46,587 nt of DNA from contig JABWCN010000035.1 of NCBI GenBank assembly GCA_013359135.1, positions 1 to 46,587 on the forward strand. Direction: 5' to 3'. Source of the DNA: Pseudobdellovibrionaceae bacterium (GTDB lineage Bacteria; Bdellovibrionota; Bdellovibrionia; Bdellovibrionales; Bdellovibrionaceae). Positions within the stretch are counted from its first letter, which is position 1. The number at the start of each line of letters is the position of its first letter. Shown here piece after piece: positions 1 to 9,075 of the stretch. A program made the translations under genes and the position numbers. Below the pieces are notes generated by a model, which saw nothing but the letters and a program-made list of their open reading frames with translations, had not been told where the DNA came from and did not search any database.

Positions 1-1
1 A

Positions 2-184
2 TCTACAAGCTCTTCTGTTTTAACCACGGATAAATTAAATCAATTTGGCCAAAAATTAACAACTCAAATTTAGGGAATTATTTTTTGGAATTGGTATAAG
101 TGTTCAAAAACAGCGAATGAATTATCCGGACAAACGGAGTCATTAAAAGTTTCAATTGAAGAGTTAACAAGAATACTAAACTAA
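2..184 (+). pseudogene. C-terminal remnant of a methyl-accepting chemotaxis-like protein (partial, in-frame stop)
   Basis: Read in one frame from base 2, the plus strand encodes a Ser/Thr-rich stretch, an in-frame TAG at 71-73, and then a segment ending at TAA 182-184. The last part (…TANELSGQTESLKVS… then IEELTRILN) looks like the extreme C-terminus of chemotaxis receptors, which typically ends in an A/E-E-L-x-x-Q-x-E-x-L-x-x-x-V pattern. Either this is the tail of a decayed receptor, or the upper part is out of frame and the gene is longer. The window starts inside it, so its full extent is unknown. Its 3' end overlaps the 3' end of kdpE by about 9 nt (convergent). Confidence 0.35.
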
Positions 185-856
185 ACGATAACCAACACCA
201 GGTTCTGTTAGAATATGTCTTGGTTCAGAAGGATTTTTTTCGATTTTTTTTCTTAGTTGATTTATGTAGATGCGTAAGTAATGAGTTTGATCTTCAGAAG
301 CACTTCCCCAAATTTGCTTTAGCAACTGCATTTGTGGTATCACTTTTCCATGATCTCGGGTTAAGCGAGATAAAACTTCATATTCTGTATTTGTGAGTTT
401 GATTTCATGTCCAGATACTAAAATTTTTATTAGTGATAAATTAATTTCTAAGTCGTCAGAGATAAAAATGGGGGTTGCTTCAATCATGCCAATATTTCTT
501 AGTGCCACACGAACTCTGGCTAAAAGCTCTTTGTTGCCAAATGGTTTGGTCAGATAGTCGTCAGCTCCAGCATCTAAAAGTTTAACCTTCATTGATTCAT
601 CATTTGCAGCTGTTAATACGATAGTTGGAACTCGGCTCCAACTACGAAGATCCTTTAATAAATCAAGGCCATTAGTATCTGGTAATCCTAGATCCAATAA
701 AATCAGATGAGGATGAAATTCAGTGATCAGTTTAATTCCTGACTTGCCATCACTTGCTTCTCCAATTTTATAACCACTATTGGTCAAGTTTATTTTTAGA
801 GTATTCCTGATGGCGCTTTCATCATCAATAATCAAAATACGAACTTCTTGATTCAT
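176..856 (-). CDS. kdpE: KdpE, two-component response regulator of the kdp operon
   Basis: OmpR/PhoB-family response regulator of about 226 residues. The receiver domain begins with ILIIDDE (acidic pocket D11-D12). The phospho-acceptor is D55 (LILLDLGLPD), and the conserved K lies in LTKPFG. The C-terminal winged helix ends in YLRIYINQLRKKIE and the typical GVGYRLV. The frame is open further upstream to 916, but ATG 856 is preferred: it follows an AGGAGA ribosome-binding site 9 nt upstream and begins exactly at the receiver domain. Five bases separate it from the kdpD stop, so it is the last gene of kdpFABCDE. Its known family role is to activate kdp transcription on K+ limitation. Confidence 0.95.
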   Translation of the reverse strand: MNQEVRILIIDDESAIRNTLKINLTNSGYKIGEASDGKSGIKLITEFHPHLILLDLGLPDTNGLDLLKDLRSWSRVPTIVLTAANDESMKVKLLDAGADDYLTKPFGNKELLARVRVALRNIGMIEATPIFISDDLEINLSLIKILVSGHEIKLTNTEYEVLSRLTRDHGKVIPQMQLLKQIWGSASEDQTHYLRIYINQLRKKIEKNPSEPRHILTEPGVGYRLV

Positions 857-861
857 TTGTC

Positions 862-3561
862 TTATTCTCCTGGAGCTTGAGGCTGTATATCCAGAGGTAG
901 TTCTATCACAAAACAAGCGCCATGACTAACTCCTGAGGAGACGTTAAATGCCTTTACTGAACCTTTATGAAGTTCAACAATACTTTTTACAATCGATAAA
1001 CCAAGACCTGTGCCTCCAGTTGGGCTATCGGGAGCACGGTAGAATTTTTCAAAAATTTTTGGCATCGATTCCTCTGGTATTCCAGGTCCATTATCCATGA
1101 TTTCTATGATAAAATGACTACTGCTTTTTTTCAAAGTTATTTTAATTTCAGATTTGGCAGGTGTATACATGGCTGCGTTTAATAGGATATTTGCAATTGC
1201 ATGTTCCATAAGCGTATAATCAATTTTAGCTAAATAAAGCTCATTCAGAAAAGTTACTTTTAGTTGATGCTGACTCAAAGGTTTTTCAAGCTTTTTTACT
1301 ACAACATTAAGTAGATCATTAAAGTCGTTCCATTCTAGCTTTAAAGATAATACTCCTGAATTAAGTCGACTCATATCTAATAAATTTTCAATAACTCGGT
1401 TTAATCTATCTCCGGCATCATTTAGGCTCACTGAAATTTCTTTTATATAATTCGGATTTTTTATAAGATCTTCATTTTCAAGTGCTGCGGCCGTTCCAAG
1501 AATGGCAGTCAAAGGCGTTCTCATTTCATGTGAAATAGAATTTAAGAGGGTTTGGTGTAATTCTTCAGAATCTTTTATTCTTTGTGCTTCAGCTAGTCTT
1601 TTATTTAAAAAATGTCTTTCAATGCTAGATCCTAATTGTTGAACGATAGAAAAAAGTAAATTTTCTTTTTCGATATCTAGCTTTCTCGATTTTTTTAAGG
1701 GTTGAAAAACGAAAACACCAACTGTCTCAGAAACACCAGAAAGAGGTAAAAATAAGGCTCTTGATTGAGACAAGGTATCAGTGGACCATCCAGCTATTTT
1801 TTTATTTTTAAAGCACCATTGAGCTACGGCTTGGTCCTTTTCATTGAGCCTTATAGAATAGATTCTAGCTTCATTAAATTCTAATTTTCCTTGAGTTGAT
1901 TTTAGAATGATCCCACAATTCGCTTCTAAATGATTACCAACCTTGGTTATGACTTGATTTAAGAAGTCTGTCTTTTCATTGGCATTAGCAATAGATCTTA
2001 AAACTTCATAAAGAAATTGAGTTCGCTCTTCGCGTTCACGAATGGTTTTTTCATGAAAGCGTATCCGCTGTGTCAAAAATCCAGTAATCAGAGAAACAAC
2101 AAAAAAGGAAACACACATAAGAAGATCTTCAGAGTTATTGATAGCATAGGTCATTTTTGGAGGAATAAAAAAATAATCCCAAATAAATGTACTCATACTT
2201 GCTGCTAAAATAACAGCTCCTAAAGAACCAAACATTCCAACTATAATGACAGATAGTAAAAATACAAATCCAACAGCCTTATAGCCGATAAAATTTTCAA
2301 GTATTGCTCCCAGCATACTCATGCCAATTAAATAACAGAATGTATACCAATATTTAATAAGACTCGTCTTAGGGTGATAATAGGAAATTTCATCAATAAG
2401 GTCTGGTCGTACCTGGTGAAGCTTTTCTTGGCGGATAATATGTATGTCTACTTCAAGATGATTGCGAACCATTTGGTCAAGCAAATTGCCACGCTCTAAA
2501 ACATCTCTAAACCATCTTCTGGTTGGACGACCAACAATTAATTGCGTGACATTTTTTTGTCTACAAACTCTTTTTATGGCTGAAGGTAAATCTATATCTG
2601 TAGTTGTAATGACTTCGGCATTTAGTTCTCTGGCAAGATTTAAATTCTTTATTAATTGGCTTTGATCAGCATCATTGAGCGTTATTCCTGTATTTACATG
2701 AAGTGCAATCCATGGTGCCTCTAAATTATAAGCGAGTCTTCTGGTAGCTCGAATTAACTTTTCAGAGTAGGGACTGTGACTGACAGCCACAAGAAGTCTT
2801 TCATTTGTTTGCCATAGTGAACCGTCATTTTTAGTACTGATAAACTTTTGTAAATCCTGGTCAACTCTTTCGGCAGTCATCCGTAAGGCAATTTCTCGTA
2901 GAGCTGTTAGCTTGTCTTCTTTAAAAAAATTTTTCTCTGCTTGAATAGCTTTTTCACCAGGATAAACTTTTCCTTGTTTCAATCTTTTTAGAAGTTCTGA
3001 AGGAGCAATGTCAACCAGCTCAACAAGGTTGGCCCTTTCTAAAATACTATCAGGTACTGTTTCTCTAATGGTAATTCCGGTGATAGCCTCAACTGAATCT
3101 TTTCTACTTTCTAAATGTTGTACATTAAAGGCTGTATAGACATCAATTCCAGCCTCTAGGATTTCAATAACATCTAAATATCTTCTTTCATGTCTTGAGC
3201 CAGGAATATTCGAGTGAGCAAGTTCATCAACAATAACTAATTTTGGTTTTGCTTTCAGAATAGCATCTAAATCCATTTCCTCAAGGAGGGTTCCGCGATA
3301 CTCAAATTTTTTTTGGGGTATTATTGGTAGTCCTTTGACTAATTCTAGAGTGTCTGCACGTCCATGGGTTTCAACAACACCTATGGCCACATCAATGCCT
3401 TCTTTTAATTTTTGATGAGCTGCTTGTAGCATCGCGCAGGTTTTGCCAACTCCTGCGGACATACCTAAAAAAATACGTAGCTGACCAGAATTTTCTTTTT
3501 GGGTTTGTTCTTTAATAGCATTGAGAAGTGCATCTGGATTGGGGCGATTATCTTCGTTCAC
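862..3561 (-). CDS. kdpD: KdpD, K+-responsive sensor histidine kinase
   Basis: Full-length (899 aa) KdpD. The N-terminal cytoplasmic KdpD domain has a Walker A motif (GMSAGVGKT) and the DELAHSN motif. It is followed by a universal-stress-protein-like domain (about residues 250-380), a cluster of four transmembrane helices (about 400-500), a GAF-like region, and the kinase core. The phospho-accepting histidine is H678 (SISHEMRTPL), with an N box (NILLNAAMYTP) and G boxes (DNGPGIP, GTGLGLSIV). It autophosphorylates and transfers phosphate to KdpE. The gene starts 13 nt after kdpC and runs into kdpE with a 5-nt gap. No key residue appears to be missing. Confidence 0.97.
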   Translation of the reverse strand: MNEDNRPNPDALLNAIKEQTQKENSGQLRIFLGMSAGVGKTCAMLQAAHQKLKEGIDVAIGVVETHGRADTLELVKGLPIIPQKKFEYRGTLLEEMDLDAILKAKPKLVIVDELAHSNIPGSRHERRYLDVIEILEAGIDVYTAFNVQHLESRKDSVEAITGITIRETVPDSILERANLVELVDIAPSELLKRLKQGKVYPGEKAIQAEKNFFKEDKLTALREIALRMTAERVDQDLQKFISTKNDGSLWQTNERLLVAVSHSPYSEKLIRATRRLAYNLEAPWIALHVNTGITLNDADQSQLIKNLNLARELNAEVITTTDIDLPSAIKRVCRQKNVTQLIVGRPTRRWFRDVLERGNLLDQMVRNHLEVDIHIIRQEKLHQVRPDLIDEISYYHPKTSLIKYWYTFCYLIGMSMLGAILENFIGYKAVGFVFLLSVIIVGMFGSLGAVILAASMSTFIWDYFFIPPKMTYAINNSEDLLMCVSFFVVSLITGFLTQRIRFHEKTIREREERTQFLYEVLRSIANANEKTDFLNQVITKVGNHLEANCGIILKSTQGKLEFNEARIYSIRLNEKDQAVAQWCFKNKKIAGWSTDTLSQSRALFLPLSGVSETVGVFVFQPLKKSRKLDIEKENLLFSIVQQLGSSIERHFLNKRLAEAQRIKDSEELHQTLLNSISHEMRTPLTAILGTAAALENEDLIKNPNYIKEISVSLNDAGDRLNRVIENLLDMSRLNSGVLSLKLEWNDFNDLLNVVVKKLEKPLSQHQLKVTFLNELYLAKIDYTLMEHAIANILLNAAMYTPAKSEIKITLKKSSSHFIIEIMDNGPGIPEESMPKIFEKFYRAPDSPTGGTGLGLSIVKSIVELHKGSVKAFNVSSGVSHGACFVIELPLDIQPQAPGE

Positions 3562-3574
3562 TCAAGCCTCACAA

Positions 3575-4141
3575 TTATTTTCCGTTAAGATTATCTAAAG
3601 CTATGTTTAAAGAAAGTACATTCACTTTTGGATCTCCAAATAGTCCCAACTGTCTTCCCTCAGTAAATTGTTCTATCAAAATTTTTACTTTTTCTAAATC
3701 TAAATTTCTGGCATGGGCTACTCTTTTTAATTGATATAGTGCAGCTTCGACACTTATGTGAGGGTCTAATCCACTGCCAGAGGCAAAAAGTAAGTCTTGT
3801 GGTGGTTCTTCCGCTTGCTCAGGATGAAGTGATTTCAACTTAAGTTTTCTTTCTTCCACTAGTTTTTTTAAGTCTTTGGTTGTTTGGCCAAGATTAGATC
3901 CTCCTGAGGGGAGTGGATTAAAATTGATGGCAGATGGCCTTGACCAAAAGTATTCGTTTTTTTCAAAACTTTGCCCTATGAGTGAGGAACCTACTCTGAC
4001 TCCATTAACAAAAATCCAATTACCATTAGATTGTTGAGGAAACACCCACTGTGCGAGGCCAGTCATTAGAAATGGATAAAATATTCCAAGTAAAAATAAC
4101 ATAAATATTTTAAAACGGATGGCAATAAATAAATTTTTCAT
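3575..4141 (-). CDS. kdpC: KdpC, K+-transporting ATPase subunit C
   Basis: A 188-residue protein with one N-terminal membrane helix (FKIFMLFLLGIFYPFLMTGL) and the conserved KdpC periplasmic domain. Family landmarks visible are GSSLIGQSF, YFWSRPSA, GGSNLG, and DLLFASGSGLDPHIS followed by AALYQLKRVA. The C-terminus ends in the usual LGDPKVNVLSLNIAL-type motif, here GLFGDPKVNVLSLN. KdpC is a structural subunit that stabilises the KdpA-KdpB complex. The size is normal for the family. It lies 14 nt after kdpB and 13 nt before kdpD, all on the minus strand. Confidence 0.97.
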   Translation of the reverse strand: MKNLFIAIRFKIFMLFLLGIFYPFLMTGLAQWVFPQQSNGNWIFVNGVRVGSSLIGQSFEKNEYFWSRPSAINFNPLPSGGSNLGQTTKDLKKLVEERKLKLKSLHPEQAEEPPQDLLFASGSGLDPHISVEAALYQLKRVAHARNLDLEKVKILIEQFTEGRQLGLFGDPKVNVLSLNIALDNLNGK

Positions 4142-4155
4142 GATTAAGTCCTTTT

Positions 4156-6243
4156 TTAGATAAGTCCTATAGTTGAGATCAGTAAATCAATAAATTTGAT
4201 ACCAATAAAAGGTACAATGATACCACCTAAACCATAGATTAATAAATTTCTTCGCAAGATTTGAGACGAACCTTTTGCACGATAATTAACTCCTTTGAGA
4301 GCTAAAGGAATTAAAGCAACAATAATGAGGGCATTAAAAATAATAGCGCTCAGAATAGCACTTTGGGAAGAGTGAAGTTGCATAATATTCAAAACCCCAA
4401 GTGGCCCAGTACCATCACCTTGAGTTATGTACAGACTACTAAATAAGGCTGGCAAAATAGCGAAGTACTTTGCTACGTCATTAGCAATACTAAAAGTAGT
4501 TAAAGATCCACGAGTCATTAATAATTGCTTACCAATCTCGACAATTTCGATGAGTTTCGTTGGGTTACTATCAAGATCAACCATATTACCAGCCTCTCTT
4601 GCTGCTTGCGTCCCTGTGTTCATTGCAACTCCTACGTCAGCTTGTGCTAATGCGGGAGCATCATTGGTTCCATCACCAGTCATAGCAACAAGGTGCCCTA
4701 TACTTTGCTCTTCTCGGATTCTATTGAGTTTTGTTTCCGGAGTAGCTTGTGCCATAAAATCATCAACACCGGCTTCAGCAGCAATGGCAGCTGCTGTTAA
4801 AGGATTATCTCCTGTGATCATTACTGTTCTTATTCCCATTTTTCTAAGTTCAGCAAAACGTTCTTTGATTCCACCCTTAACAATGTCTTTAAGTTGAATA
4901 ACACCTAAAATTTCTTTATCTTCAGCTACCACTAAAGGAGTTCCTCCTTTTTTGGCAACGTTATCAACAATGTCATCTAAATCTTTCGGAATGATGCCAC
5001 CAATACTTTGTATGTGTTGTTTAATAGAGTCACTGGCTCCTTTGCGAATATTTTTTTCACCGGAAACACTTTGAAAATCAATACCACTCATGCGTGTGTT
5101 TGCTGAAAAAGGTATGAATCTAACTTCTTTTGGTTGAAGACTTTCAGCGCGAAAGGCGAATTTCTCCTTAGCTAGAACGACAATAGAACGTCCTTCTGCC
5201 GTTTCATCTGCTAAAGAGGCGAGTTGTGAAGCTTCTGCAAGCTTGGTTTCTGTGATTCCTGTCACTGGTAGAAAGGCAGTAGCCATACGATTTCCTAGAG
5301 TAATAGTACCTGTTTTATCTAACAGCAAGACATCGATATCTCCAGCAGCTTCAACAGCACGACCACTAGTAGCTAAAACATTTCTGCGAATAAGACGATC
5401 CATACCACTGATCCCAATAGCGCTTAATAAGCCACCAATCGTTGTTGGTATCAAGCAAACTAGTAATGCGATCAACACAGGGACAGTCACAATACTGGAT
5501 AAATCTTGATTGGCGGCAGTCGCTGCATAATCTGCAAAAGGCTTTAATGAAATCACAGCAAGAACAAAGATAATTGTTAGTCCGGATAGAACTATGCTTA
5601 AGGCAATTTCATTTGGGGTTTTTTGTCTTTTTGCCCCTTCAACCAGTGAAATCATTCGATCAAGAAAACTTTTTCCTTGCTCTGCTGTGATTCTAATTTT
5701 GATGAGATCACTAATGACTTTGGTACCCCCAGTGACAGCACTGCGATCACCACCAGATTCTCTAATAACGGGTGCTGACTCCCCTGTGATGGCTGATTCA
5801 TCCACACTCGCGATACCTTCAATCACTTCACCATCTCCAGGAATAGTATCACCGGCCTCACAAATAACGATATTTCCTTTTTTTAAATCGGCAGCACTTA
5901 TTTTTGATTCTTTGTTATCAGTAACAAGTCTTGCCATGGTTTGAGTTCGAGTCTTTTTTAAACTTTCGGCTTGAGCTTTTCCTCGTCCTTCAGCAATAGC
6001 TTCTGCAAAGTTAGCGAACAAAACAGTGAACCATAGCCACAAAGCGATCTGTAATTCAAAAATTTTGGAACCAGGTCCGATGTTAAAAAGCACATAAATA
6101 CTAGTCAAAATCGCACCTATGAGAGTTACAAACATAACGGGATTTTTTATTTGTACTTTTGGATGGAGTTTCACAAAAGATTGTTTAAGAGCCGGAATAA
6201 CGAGTTTTGAATCTAAAAGTGGGTTTTGTTTGTTTTCTTTCAT
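4156..6243 (-). CDS. kdpB: KdpB, P-type ATPase subunit of the K+ uptake system
   Basis: A 695-aa P-type ATPase. The phosphorylated aspartate is D309 in [10 protein letters not shown]. The actuator motif is TGESAPV, and the hinge and nucleotide-domain motifs [10 protein letters not shown] and [10 protein letters not shown] are intact. The N-terminal and C-terminal membrane segments ([20 protein letters not shown] and others) match KdpB. It hydrolyses ATP to energise K+ import through KdpA. Nine bases separate it from kdpA upstream. Long open frames on the opposite strand inside this gene (for example around 4427-4897) are shadows. Confidence 0.98.
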   Translation of the reverse strand: MKENKQNPLLDSKLVIPALKQSFVKLHPKVQIKNPVMFVTLIGAILTSIYVLFNIGPGSKIFELQIALWLWFTVLFANFAEAIAEGRGKAQAESLKKTRTQTMARLVTDNKESKISAADLKKGNIVICEAGDTIPGDGEVIEGIASVDESAITGESAPVIRESGGDRSAVTGGTKVISDLIKIRITAEQGKSFLDRMISLVEGAKRQKTPNEIALSIVLSGLTIIFVLAVISLKPFADYAATAANQDLSSIVTVPVLIALLVCLIPTTIGGLLSAIGISGMDRLIRRNVLATSGRAVEAAGDIDVLLLDKTGTITLGNRMATAFLPVTGITETKLAEASQLASLADETAEGRSIVVLAKEKFAFRAESLQPKEVRFIPFSANTRMSGIDFQSVSGEKNIRKGASDSIKQHIQSIGGIIPKDLDDIVDNVAKKGGTPLVVAEDKEILGVIQLKDIVKGGIKERFAELRKMGIRTVMITGDNPLTAAAIAAEAGVDDFMAQATPETKLNRIREEQSIGHLVAMTGDGTNDAPALAQADVGVAMNTGTQAAREAGNMVDLDSNPTKLIEIVEIGKQLLMTRGSLTTFSIANDVAKYFAILPALFSSLYITQGDGTGPLGVLNIMQLHSSQSAILSAIIFNALIIVALIPLALKGVNYRAKGSSQILRRNLLIYGLGGIIVPFIGIKFIDLLISTIGLI

Positions 6244-6252
6244 AATATCCCC

Positions 6253-7944
6253 TTAAAAAGTTTGGCCTTTGATCATCATCAGATGTTCAATGATGGGTCC
6301 TAAAGAAAGGCTTGGCAAAAATGTTAATGCACCTACAATCATAATAACCCCAATAAGTAAAATGGCGAAAAGAGCTGTGTCAGTTTCAAAAGTTCCTGAA
6401 GATGGAGGCGCATATTTTTTCTGACTTAAGCTACCAGCTATGGCAAGGATTGGCAGAATGATGATAAATCGGCCGATGAGCATCACTATGGCTAGCATTA
6501 AATTATAATAAATGGAATTAGCGTTGAGTCCAGCAAATGCACTCCCATTGTTGGCAGCAGCTGAGGTAAAGGCGTAAAGAACTTCTGAAAAACCATGAGG
6601 CCCTTTGTGAGTAAGGCTAGATAAAGCCAAAGGTGTCGTAACTGAAATGGCTGTGCCAATCAAAATCGAAGCACATGGAGCGATGATGGCTAAAATGACC
6701 ATCATCATTTCAGGGGCCTCAATTTTTTTACCAAGATATTCAGGTGTACGTCCCACCATCAAGCCTGCAATAAAGACTGTGAGCAGAACAAATAGTAACA
6801 TTCCGTAAAGTCCGGCTCCTACTCCGCCAAAAATAATTTCTCCTAACATCATATTAAGCATAGCAACTCCACCAGAGAGGGGAGATAGCGAGGAATGCAT
6901 AGTATTGATGGCCCCACAGGAAGCCGAGGTTGTGATAGAAGAGAATAAAATGCTATTGAAAACGCCAAAGCGAATTTCTTTACCTTCCATAATAGCATTT
7001 TGGCTTAAGATAGGGTTGTAAGTGTATTCGGAATATAAAGAGATAGAAGTCATAATGATAAATAAAGTCAACATACTCGTAAATAAAATCCAACCATGTC
7101 TACGTGCTTTGGTCATGATCCCGAAGGTGTAGGTTAAAGCACTTGCTATGGCAAAAATAGAAAGCATTTGGACAAAATTTGAAAGAGGTGTTGGATTTTC
7201 AAAAGGATGAGCTGCATTAGCATTAAAGAAACCACCACCATTCGTTCCAAGCATTTTTATAGAAATCTGTGAAGCAGCTGGGCCTAGAGGTATTGTTTGT
7301 TTATGTCCTTCTAAAGTGACGATGTCAGCGAAGGGGGTGAAATTTTGAATGACACCTTGGCTGACTAAAAAAAGGGAATATATAACAGAGAGAGGTAGTA
7401 AAATATAGATAGTTCCACGTGTGGTATCAACCCAAAAATTTCCGATTGTACCTACCGATCGACGAGCAATACCTCGGATTAGGGCTATGGCAACAGCTAT
7501 TCCGCAAGCAGCACTCAAGAAATTTTGAACACTAAGAGCTGCCATTTGAGTTAGATAGCTCATAGTGATTTCACCGGAATAACCTTGCCAGTTGGTATTG
7601 GTGACAAAACTCACAGCTGTATTTAAGGCTGAGTGCCATGAAATATTGGGGAGATTTTGTGGGTTTAATGGTAGCCATACTTGTGTCATTTGAAAAAGCA
7701 TTAGAACAATGATTCCTACAAAATGGAAAAGCGCAAAAAACATAGCATATTTTTTCCAGGTCATTTCCTCATTTGGATTAACCCCTGCAGCTTTGTATGT
7801 AAGTGATTCAAGCCAAGATAAAGGTTTATGTAGCCATGTTTTTTCTCCCCCAAAAACCTTGGCCATAAAACTTCCAAGGGGGGGAGTGATGGCTATAAGT
7901 GATGAAACAAAAACAACAAATTGTATATAGTCATTTACTTTCAT
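6253..7944 (-). CDS. kdpA: KdpA, K+-translocating subunit
   Basis: A 563-aa polytopic membrane protein of about 10 transmembrane segments. All four selectivity-filter-like loops of KdpA are recognisable: TNTNWQGYSGE, LGTNGGGFFNANAAHPF, SASCGAINTMHSS and AAANNGSAFAG. It forms the K+ pore derived from the K+-channel superfamily. The start ATG has an AAAGGA ribosome-binding site and lies 9 nt after the kdpF stop. Length and motifs are typical of a functional protein. Confidence 0.98.
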   Translation of the reverse strand: MKVNDYIQFVVFVSSLIAITPPLGSFMAKVFGGEKTWLHKPLSWLESLTYKAAGVNPNEEMTWKKYAMFFALFHFVGIIVLMLFQMTQVWLPLNPQNLPNISWHSALNTAVSFVTNTNWQGYSGEITMSYLTQMAALSVQNFLSAACGIAVAIALIRGIARRSVGTIGNFWVDTTRGTIYILLPLSVIYSLFLVSQGVIQNFTPFADIVTLEGHKQTIPLGPAASQISIKMLGTNGGGFFNANAAHPFENPTPLSNFVQMLSIFAIASALTYTFGIMTKARRHGWILFTSMLTLFIIMTSISLYSEYTYNPILSQNAIMEGKEIRFGVFNSILFSSITTSASCGAINTMHSSLSPLSGGVAMLNMMLGEIIFGGVGAGLYGMLLFVLLTVFIAGLMVGRTPEYLGKKIEAPEMMMVILAIIAPCASILIGTAISVTTPLALSSLTHKGPHGFSEVLYAFTSAAANNGSAFAGLNANSIYYNLMLAIVMLIGRFIIILPILAIAGSLSQKKYAPPSSGTFETDTALFAILLIGVIMIVGALTFLPSLSLGPIIEHLMMIKGQTF

Positions 7945-7953
7945 AAAAATCCT

Positions 7954-8037
7954 TTAAAATTTTTCGGGGTTAAATAAAGCATAGGTAAGATATATAAGAA
8001 CAGCGCCGCCGATGATTCCTGTAATAGCAAAATCCAA
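7954..8037 (-). CDS. kdpF: KdpF, small membrane subunit (27 aa, TTG start)
   Basis: A very short gene immediately upstream of kdpA. A strong AGGAGGA ribosome-binding site precedes a TTG start at 8035-8037. The translated peptide is one hydrophobic helix (ITGIIGGAVLIYLTYALF) ending in NPEKF. This matches the single-helix KdpF family, which typically ends Y-x-x-Y-A-L-x-x-P-E-x-F and lies first in kdpFABC operons. It stabilises the KdpABC complex. It is too short for standard gene callers. TTG is the only in-frame start that fits the ribosome-binding site. Confidence 0.85.
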   Translation of the reverse strand: MDFAITGIIGGAVLIYLTYALFNPEKF

Positions 8038-8050
8038 AGTTTCCTCCTGA

Positions 8051-8079
8051 ATAACCATATAGGTTATCTTGAAAATATA
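8051..8079 (-). promoter_or_regulatory. Putative kdp promoter -10 and leader inverted repeat
   Basis: On the minus strand, TATATT (8079 to 8074) is a reasonable -10 about 37 nt before the kdpF start. The corresponding -35 position reads ACAACG, which is poor and fits activator (KdpE)-dependent transcription. Between it and the ribosome-binding site lies a perfect inverted repeat ATAACC-ATATA-GGTTAT (8051-8067), which could be an operator half-site pair or a leader hairpin. Only the sequence symmetry is observed; function is inferred. Confidence 0.35.
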
Positions 8080-8144
8080 GTCCCTCCAGAAAAAGTCGTT
8101 GTGATATACAGTATTCTTTTTATGGTTGTTACCAGGAGGATAAA

Positions 8145-8245
8145 GTGATTAAGCGTAAAAAAGATGTAAAAAAATGAGTTTTCATGATTGGAACGAGCAT
8201 GAGTTGAATGAAGTTGCAGAATGTAACTTGAAAAAAGTAAGATAA
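8145..8245 (+). other. Possible tiny-ORF pair with a strong ribosome-binding site
   Basis: A strong AGGAGG (8135-8140) is followed at normal spacing by GTG 8145, which opens a 10-codon basic peptide (VIKRKKDVKK, stop 8175-8177). Its stop overlaps an ATG (8174-8176) opening a 23-codon peptide, MSFHDWNEHELNEVAECNLK followed by KVR, ending at 8245. The junction is a run of seven A's, so a -1 slip would fuse the two into about 33 residues. I recognise no family. This may be a leader peptide, a small protein, a remnant of a larger gene, or chance. It is divergent from kdp. Confidence 0.2.
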
Positions 8246-8298
8246 CTAGACCAAGTAAATACTTTAAACTTTATCAGAATAGGGTTATCTTCATCTGA

Positions 8299-8922
8299 TT
8301 ATGTAAAAGCATCTAGAACAATATAAAAAATATATCCTATGTTTTGATTTCCCACCTTTGATGAAGTCACCATCTTTATGGAAACCTGCTTAGGATTAAT
8401 CATGTTAATTAATGAAAAGGGTTGTTCAGAACTCGTTTGTAAAGCAATATAGTAACTTTGATTTTCATAAACATAAGCAAGTTTGTATTTATCAACTATT
8501 TGTTCGCCAATTTGAAGCTTTTGAAAAAAAGCCCATTCTTTTTGAGTCGAGGTATCAATCAGTAGGATTGGTTCCTGAGTGAATTGAAAAAAAGAAATTC
8601 TAAAATTTTTTAATTTTTGATTTACAAAAAATTTTAGATCTTCAGGAAGTGTTTGATTTTTTTCAGTCAAGCTACATAAAGTTTTCTCCTGACTTTGTCT
8701 CAAACAAATAAAACCTTGATGCTTTAGTTGTTTAATTCGTACTTGTCCAGAGGGTTCAATATGACTTACAGACTCAGAGATGCGTTTAACTTCTGGAATA
8801 AACATTCCTTTGAAAGTCAGAGTTTTATTTTGAGGGACAATCATCTCCCAATCTATTCTGGGGTTTGCCCAAAGCGAGATACTTACTAAAAACAAGATAA
8901 GAAAAATTTTTGTTATTATCAT
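8299..8922 (-). CDS. Exported protein of unknown function
   Basis: A 207-residue protein with a clear Sec signal peptide (IITKIFLILFLVSISLWA, cleavage near residue 19). The mature part has mixed beta-type composition, two cysteines close together (C73 and C82 region, FICLRQSQEKTLCSL) that may pair, and no motif I recognise. It is probably periplasmic. It stands alone on the minus strand, upstream of kdp and divergent from the exported gene at 9076. The lack of lipobox and membrane segments argues against lipoprotein or integral-membrane status. Confidence 0.7.
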   Translation of the reverse strand: MIITKIFLILFLVSISLWANPRIDWEMIVPQNKTLTFKGMFIPEVKRISESVSHIEPSGQVRIKQLKHQGFICLRQSQEKTLCSLTEKNQTLPEDLKFFVNQKLKNFRISFFQFTQEPILLIDTSTQKEWAFFQKLQIGEQIVDKYKLAYVYENQSYYIALQTSSEQPFSLINMINPKQVSIKMVTSSKVGNQNIGYIFYIVLDAFT

Positions 8923-9075
8923 GACTTACTCCGATAGAGACACTTTATTAGTGTGTGATTCTATTAGCATTCTGGATTGTAGTCAAAATGAAAGCCAGTA
9001 AGGATAGATAGAATTATTTTTATCTCATAATGAGAAATTATTTAAGTTGGAATCAGTCTTGAATCTAAAAAGATT

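Noticed and set aside
857-916. Longer N-terminus for kdpE starting at 916
   Set aside because: The extra 20 residues are encoded inside kdpD, are not receiver-like, and lack the ribosome-binding site found before ATG 856.
4427-4897. Open plus-strand frame of 156 codons inside kdpB
   Set aside because: It is antisense to a well-conserved P-type ATPase, has Ser/Ala-rich shadow composition and no ribosome-binding site.
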